From: UBA4064 sp050179135
Lineage (GTDB): Bacteria; Desulfobacterota; Desulfobacteria; Desulfobacterales; Desulfatirhabdiaceae
Direction of reading: 5' to 3'
Assembly: GCA_050179135.1 (NCBI GenBank)
Contig: JBFXFK010000195.1
Span: forward strand, 1-8,869
Length of the DNA stretch: 8,869 bases
The notes beneath the pieces are model-generated. The model worked only from the letters and a program-made list of their open reading frames with translations. It searched no databases and was not told the origin of the DNA. Below, piece after piece: positions 5,809-8,869 of this stretch (the stretch's first letter is position 1; the number at the start of each line of letters is the position of its first letter). A program made the translations under genes and the position numbers.

Positions 5809-6686
5809 TCAGACAATCTTCCATACCCAGAACAATTTCCTATTTTCCGGGCTGTTCCATGGCGACAACCGCCAAGGAGAACAATCAGTCCCTGATGGCG
5901 GTTTGCCGTCATGCCGGATTTCATCTGGAGGAGCTGAAGGACTGGAATTGTTGCGGCAGTTCTTCAGCACATGGCATCCAGTCCAAAACCGGGTTCCGGT
6001 TGTCCTGCAGAAACCTGTCCCTGGCTCCCGAAGGAATTCCCCTCCTGGTGGCATGCCCAAGCTGCATCCTTCACCTCAAACAGGCTCACCGCAAATTGGT
6101 GAAAGACCCGTCTGCCCGAAAAGACTATGAAGTCCGCTGGGGACGGCCGGTCGATTTGAAGCTGGAGATCATGCATTTTTTTGAGCTGTTGCTGGATGAA
6201 TGGGGAGATGCCATACATGGCGTCTCTAACGGATCTGTCTTGAATGGGTTGCAATTTGTTCCCTATTATGGGTGCATGCTGGCCAGGCCCCCGGAGATGC
6301 GCCATGAGAAAAACTACCAAGGCCTGATGGAGAAGCTTCTTTCCGCTTATGGGGCCGCTCCCATGAAATGGGGGTATGGTTCACGATGCTGCGGAACATT
6401 CCTGTCTGTTGCCCGACCGGATATCATTGAACCCATTGTCAACCAGATTATCCAAAATGCAATGGATTCCGGAGCGGAATGTGTGATCACCGCCTGTGCG
6501 ATGTGCCACTTGAACCTGGAAATCCGGTGTACACTCAAACAGAAAATTCCCATATTTCATTTCTCGGAAATATTGGCTCTGGCTTTTCGAATTCACCCCC
6601 AAACCAACTGGTTTGCCCGCCATCTGATCGATCCGGAGCCGTTGTTGAAACACAGGTCGTTGATCCCAAAACAGAAACCCATTTGA
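5805..6686 (+). CDS. hdrB: HdrB-like subunit with two CCG domains
   Basis: This 293-residue protein is of the HdrB / cysteine-rich CCG domain family. Two complete CCG motifs are visible: C17, C49-C50-G51, C84 and C87 (YFPGCS, NCCGSSSAHG, ACPSC), and C157, C195-C196-G197, C231 and C234 (YYGCML, RCCGTF, ACAMC). In true HdrB these ten cysteines hold two noncubane [4Fe-4S] clusters that cleave a disulfide, and all ten are present. The C-terminus has the usual HFSEILALA segment and the W-x-x-H motif (W269, H273). Related CCG proteins include GlpC, LldE and DsrK, so the substrate may be a disulfide, a quinone or another redox centre. The start ATG 5805 overlaps the hdrC stop by four bases. A longer in-frame opening from 5742 would run deep inside hdrC and is unlikely. 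The qNOR gene follows after 15 nt with its own GGAGG, which suggests a shared operon. Confidence 0.9.
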   Translation: MIRQSSIPRTISYFPGCSMATTAKENNQSLMAVCRHAGFHLEELKDWNCCGSSSAHGIQSKTGFRLSCRNLSLAPEGIPLLVACPSCILHLKQAHRKLVKDPSARKDYEVRWGRPVDLKLEIMHFFELLLDEWGDAIHGVSNGSVLNGLQFVPYYGCMLARPPEMRHEKNYQGLMEKLLSAYGAAPMKWGYGSRCCGTFLSVARPDIIEPIVNQIIQNAMDSGAECVITACAMCHLNLEIRCTLKQKIPIFHFSEILALAFRIHPQTNWFARHLIDPEPLLKHRSLIPKQKPI

Positions 6687-6701
6687 TCACGGAGGTCACC
6701 C

Positions 6702-8869
6702 ATGCAGAATTCACGAACACGCGCTATCCTGTTGTTCCTTCTGGCATTGACGTTCGGCGTGCTGATTTTTGGCGGTTACATCATCAACAGGGAAAAACCG
6801 CCCATACCCGTCAAGTTCGTTTCCGAATCCGGAAAAGTGGTTTTTACCGGCAGCGATGTCATGTCCGGCCAGAATTTTTATTTTTCACGCGGCGGCCAGC
6901 ATATGGGCACGATCTGGGGGCATGGCAGTTATCTGGCCCCGGACTGGTCTGCCGATTATCTGCACCGGCTGGGATTGTATCTGGCGGCTCGGCACCATGG
7001 ACTGAAAGCGGACAAGGCCCAATTTTTCACACAGGAAGAATTTGACGGGCTGCCGGCAACGGAACGGGCCAGACTGACGGCTCTGGTAACAGAAGACATC
7101 AAAACCAACCGTTATGATGCCGCCACCGGTACACTGACATTGACCGACTGGCAGGCAGAGGCGTTTCATGCCCTGAATGCCTATTATTCCCACTTGTTTA
7201 TCAGCGGCAATGAATCCATGGGTCTGCAATCCGATATTGTCACATCACCCGAAGAAGGATTCGGCATGACCAGCTTTTTTGCCTGGCTGGCCTGGGCTGC
7301 GGGAACCCTCCGGCCGGATGCAGACTACACCTATACCAGCAACTGGCCGTTTGATCCCCTGGTCGGCAATGTTCCCATACCCGGAACTGTCATCTGGTCC
7401 ATTATCAGTGTCATTCTGCTGATTTTGGGAATTGCCGCGGCTTTGTTTTTCTATTTGCGATTCATTCGAGAGGATGATTACAGACCTCAGCTTGTCACGG
7501 ATTTTCCGGAACCTCAGCCAACACCCAGCCAGAAGGCCACCCTGGCCTATTTTCTGGTCGCCGTGCTTTTGTTCATCCTTCAGATCGGACTGGGCGCGGT
7601 CACGGCCCATTACACCGTGGAAGGGACCTACTTTTTCGGCATTCCCATCGGGCATATTTTGCCGTACGCCGTGTCCCGGACCTGGCACCTGCAACTGGCG
7701 GTCTTTTTCATCGCCACCTGTTTTCTGGCTGCAGGCCTGTTTATCGGCCCATTTGTGGGCCATGAACCCAAAGGTCAGAAATTTCTGGTCATATCACTGT
7801 TCGGGGCAATCGTTGTCGTTGTACTGGGTGCCATGAGCGGGGCCTGGCTGTCCATCAGCGGATTTTTTGAAGAAAACAGCTTTTATCTGGGACACCAGGG
7901 CTACGAGTATATCGAACTGGGCCGGGTCTGGCAGGTTCTGTTGATTGTCGGCATGCTGATCTGGCTGGTACTGGTACTGCGATCGATTTCACCGGCCCTA
8001 AAGCAGGAAGAAGACAGCGGCGGTCTGACCCACATGCTGCTGTACAGTTCCATCAGCATTCCCCTGTTTTACATGGCCGGTCTGATGTATGGCAAAGGCA
8101 GCCACCTGTCCAATGCCGAATACTGGCGATGGTGGGTGGTTCATCTTTGGGTGGAAGGATTCTTCGAAGTGTTCGCTACCGTGGTCATGGCATTTCTGCT
8201 GTCCCATATCGGCGCGGTCAGCAAAAAATTTGCACTGACAACCATATATTTCACGGTGTTCCTGTATCTGGGCAGCGGCGTCATCGGTACATTCCATCAT
8301 CTGTACTGGTCCGGAAGTCCGACACCGATCATTGCATTGGGTGCTGTTTTTTCTGCTCTCGAAGTGGTGCCACTGACCCTGTTGGGATTTGAAATCGTAC
8401 ACAATCTGAAGGTGATTCAGGAAGGTGGACAGGCGTATGCATACAAGTGGCCGGTATATTTCTTTGTTTCGGTCGCATTCTGGAATCTGGTCGGAGCCGG
8501 AGTCTTTGGATTTTTGATCAACCCGCCCATTGTGCTGTATTATGCCCAGGGCATCAACACCACGCCAATCCATTCCCACACCGCCCTGTTCGGGGTGTAT
8601 GGACTTCTGGCCATTTCGCTGCTTCTGTTTTCGGTTCGGCACATTGTCACGCGGGAATCCTGGTCTGACAATCTCTTGAAATGGAGCTTCTGGGGCCTGA
8701 ACGGCGGATTGGCTTCAATGGCCGTGTTCAGCCTGATTCCATCCGGATTTTATCAACTGTGGTATGCGGTCAAATATGGGCTGTGGTATGCCAGAAGCCC
8801 GGAGATCGCCTCCGGCCCGGTCATTCGGGCATTGAGCTGGGCCCGCATGGTGCCGGATATCATTTTTGC
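6702..8869 (+). CDS. norZ: Quinol-dependent nitric oxide reductase (qNOR), 3'-truncated
   Basis: The frame is open from ATG 6702 to the window end (722 whole codons), with GGAGG at 6691-6695 six bases upstream. It reduces 2 NO to N2O in the membrane with electrons from quinol. Residues about 8-28 form the first membrane helix, 30-225 a periplasmic domain, and 231-255 the second helix. A heme-copper-oxidase-type helical bundle follows. Ligand positions are intact: H329 (RTWHLQ), H481 in HLWVEG, H532-H533 (TFHHLYW), and H624 and H626 (PIHSHTALFG). By family knowledge these bind low-spin heme b, heme b3 and the non-heme FeB iron. E485 and E489 match the acidic residues of NORs, where oxidases have Tyr and copper ligands. 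No CxxCH occurs, and the N-terminal extension marks the single-subunit quinol type, not cytochrome c NorB. Typical length is about 740-790 residues, so only the last part is missing. The symbol norB is also used for this type. Confidence 0.96.
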   Translation, partial: MQNSRTRAILLFLLALTFGVLIFGGYIINREKPPIPVKFVSESGKVVFTGSDVMSGQNFYFSRGGQHMGTIWGHGSYLAPDWSADYLHRLGLYLAARHHGLKADKAQFFTQEEFDGLPATERARLTALVTEDIKTNRYDAATGTLTLTDWQAEAFHALNAYYSHLFISGNESMGLQSDIVTSPEEGFGMTSFFAWLAWAAGTLRPDADYTYTSNWPFDPLVGNVPIPGTVIWSIISVILLILGIAAALFFYLRFIREDDYRPQLVTDFPEPQPTPSQKATLAYFLVAVLLFILQIGLGAVTAHYTVEGTYFFGIPIGHILPYAVSRTWHLQLAVFFIATCFLAAGLFIGPFVGHEPKGQKFLVISLFGAIVVVVLGAMSGAWLSISGFFEENSFYLGHQGYEYIELGRVWQVLLIVGMLIWLVLVLRSISPALKQEEDSGGLTHMLLYSSISIPLFYMAGLMYGKGSHLSNAEYWRWWVVHLWVEGFFEVFATVVMAFLLSHIGAVSKKFALTTIYFTVFLYLGSGVIGTFHHLYWSGSPTPIIALGAVFSALEVVPLTLLGFEIVHNLKVIQEGGQAYAYKWPVYFFVSVAFWNLVGAGVFGFLINPPIVLYYAQGINTTPIHSHTALFGVYGLLAISLLLFSVRHIVTRESWSDNLLKWSFWGLNGGLASMAVFSLIPSGFYQLWYAVKYGLWYARSPEIASGPVIRALSWARMVPDIIF

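Overview
The window reads as a nitrosative-stress (nitric oxide / hydroxylamine / possibly nitrite) gene cluster from a strict or near-strict anaerobe. The lineage is most likely a sulfate-reducing Desulfobacterota relative. This is inferred from a class I hybrid cluster protein whose metal ligands keep exactly the residue numbering I recall for the 553-residue Desulfovibrio enzyme, from an HdrCB-type iron-sulfur pair, and from a rubredoxin-less flavodiiron protein. No rRNA, tRNA, IS element or CRISPR array is visible. All genes are on the plus strand, and both end genes are cut by the window edges.

Layout. (1) 1-449: 3' end of an ABC exporter ATPase (LolD/MacB/DevA-like). (2) 527-3145: a tight run of a DUF1858 small redox-disulfide protein, a CBS-pair protein, an HPP-family membrane protein and a class A flavodiiron protein. 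Gaps are about 15-40 nt, so they are probably one transcript. (3) 3307-4968: hcp, with its own 161-nt leader. (4) 4969-5235: a 267-nt non-coding region holding an 11-bp hairpin, a very long near-perfect hairpin (5052-5107), a small alternative hairpin and an FNR/CRP-family-like box, TTGAC-TTAA-ATCAA. (5) 5236 to the window end: hdrC-like and hdrB-like genes with a 4-nt ATGA overlap, then after 15 nt a quinol-type nitric oxide reductase (qNOR) running off the right edge with 722 codons visible.

How the genes may work together. Three chemically different enzymes for reactive nitrogen sit side by side: soluble flavodiiron NO (or O2) reductase, Hcp (NO/hydroxylamine reduction) and membrane qNOR. 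HPP proteins have been linked to nitrite transport, and the separate CBS-pair gene directly before HPP resembles a detached version of the CBS module often fused to HPP proteins. DUF1858 is the family also named for its association with hybrid cluster proteins. No Hcr reductase and no HdrA are present, so the HdrCB pair between hcp and qNOR is a candidate electron carrier for one of these enzymes. That role is inference. The regulatory box lies 22 bp upstream of a TATAGC hexamer, the spacing of a class II FNR-type promoter. This would place the transcription start about 2 nt before the hdrC ATG, which has no Shine-Dalgarno sequence.
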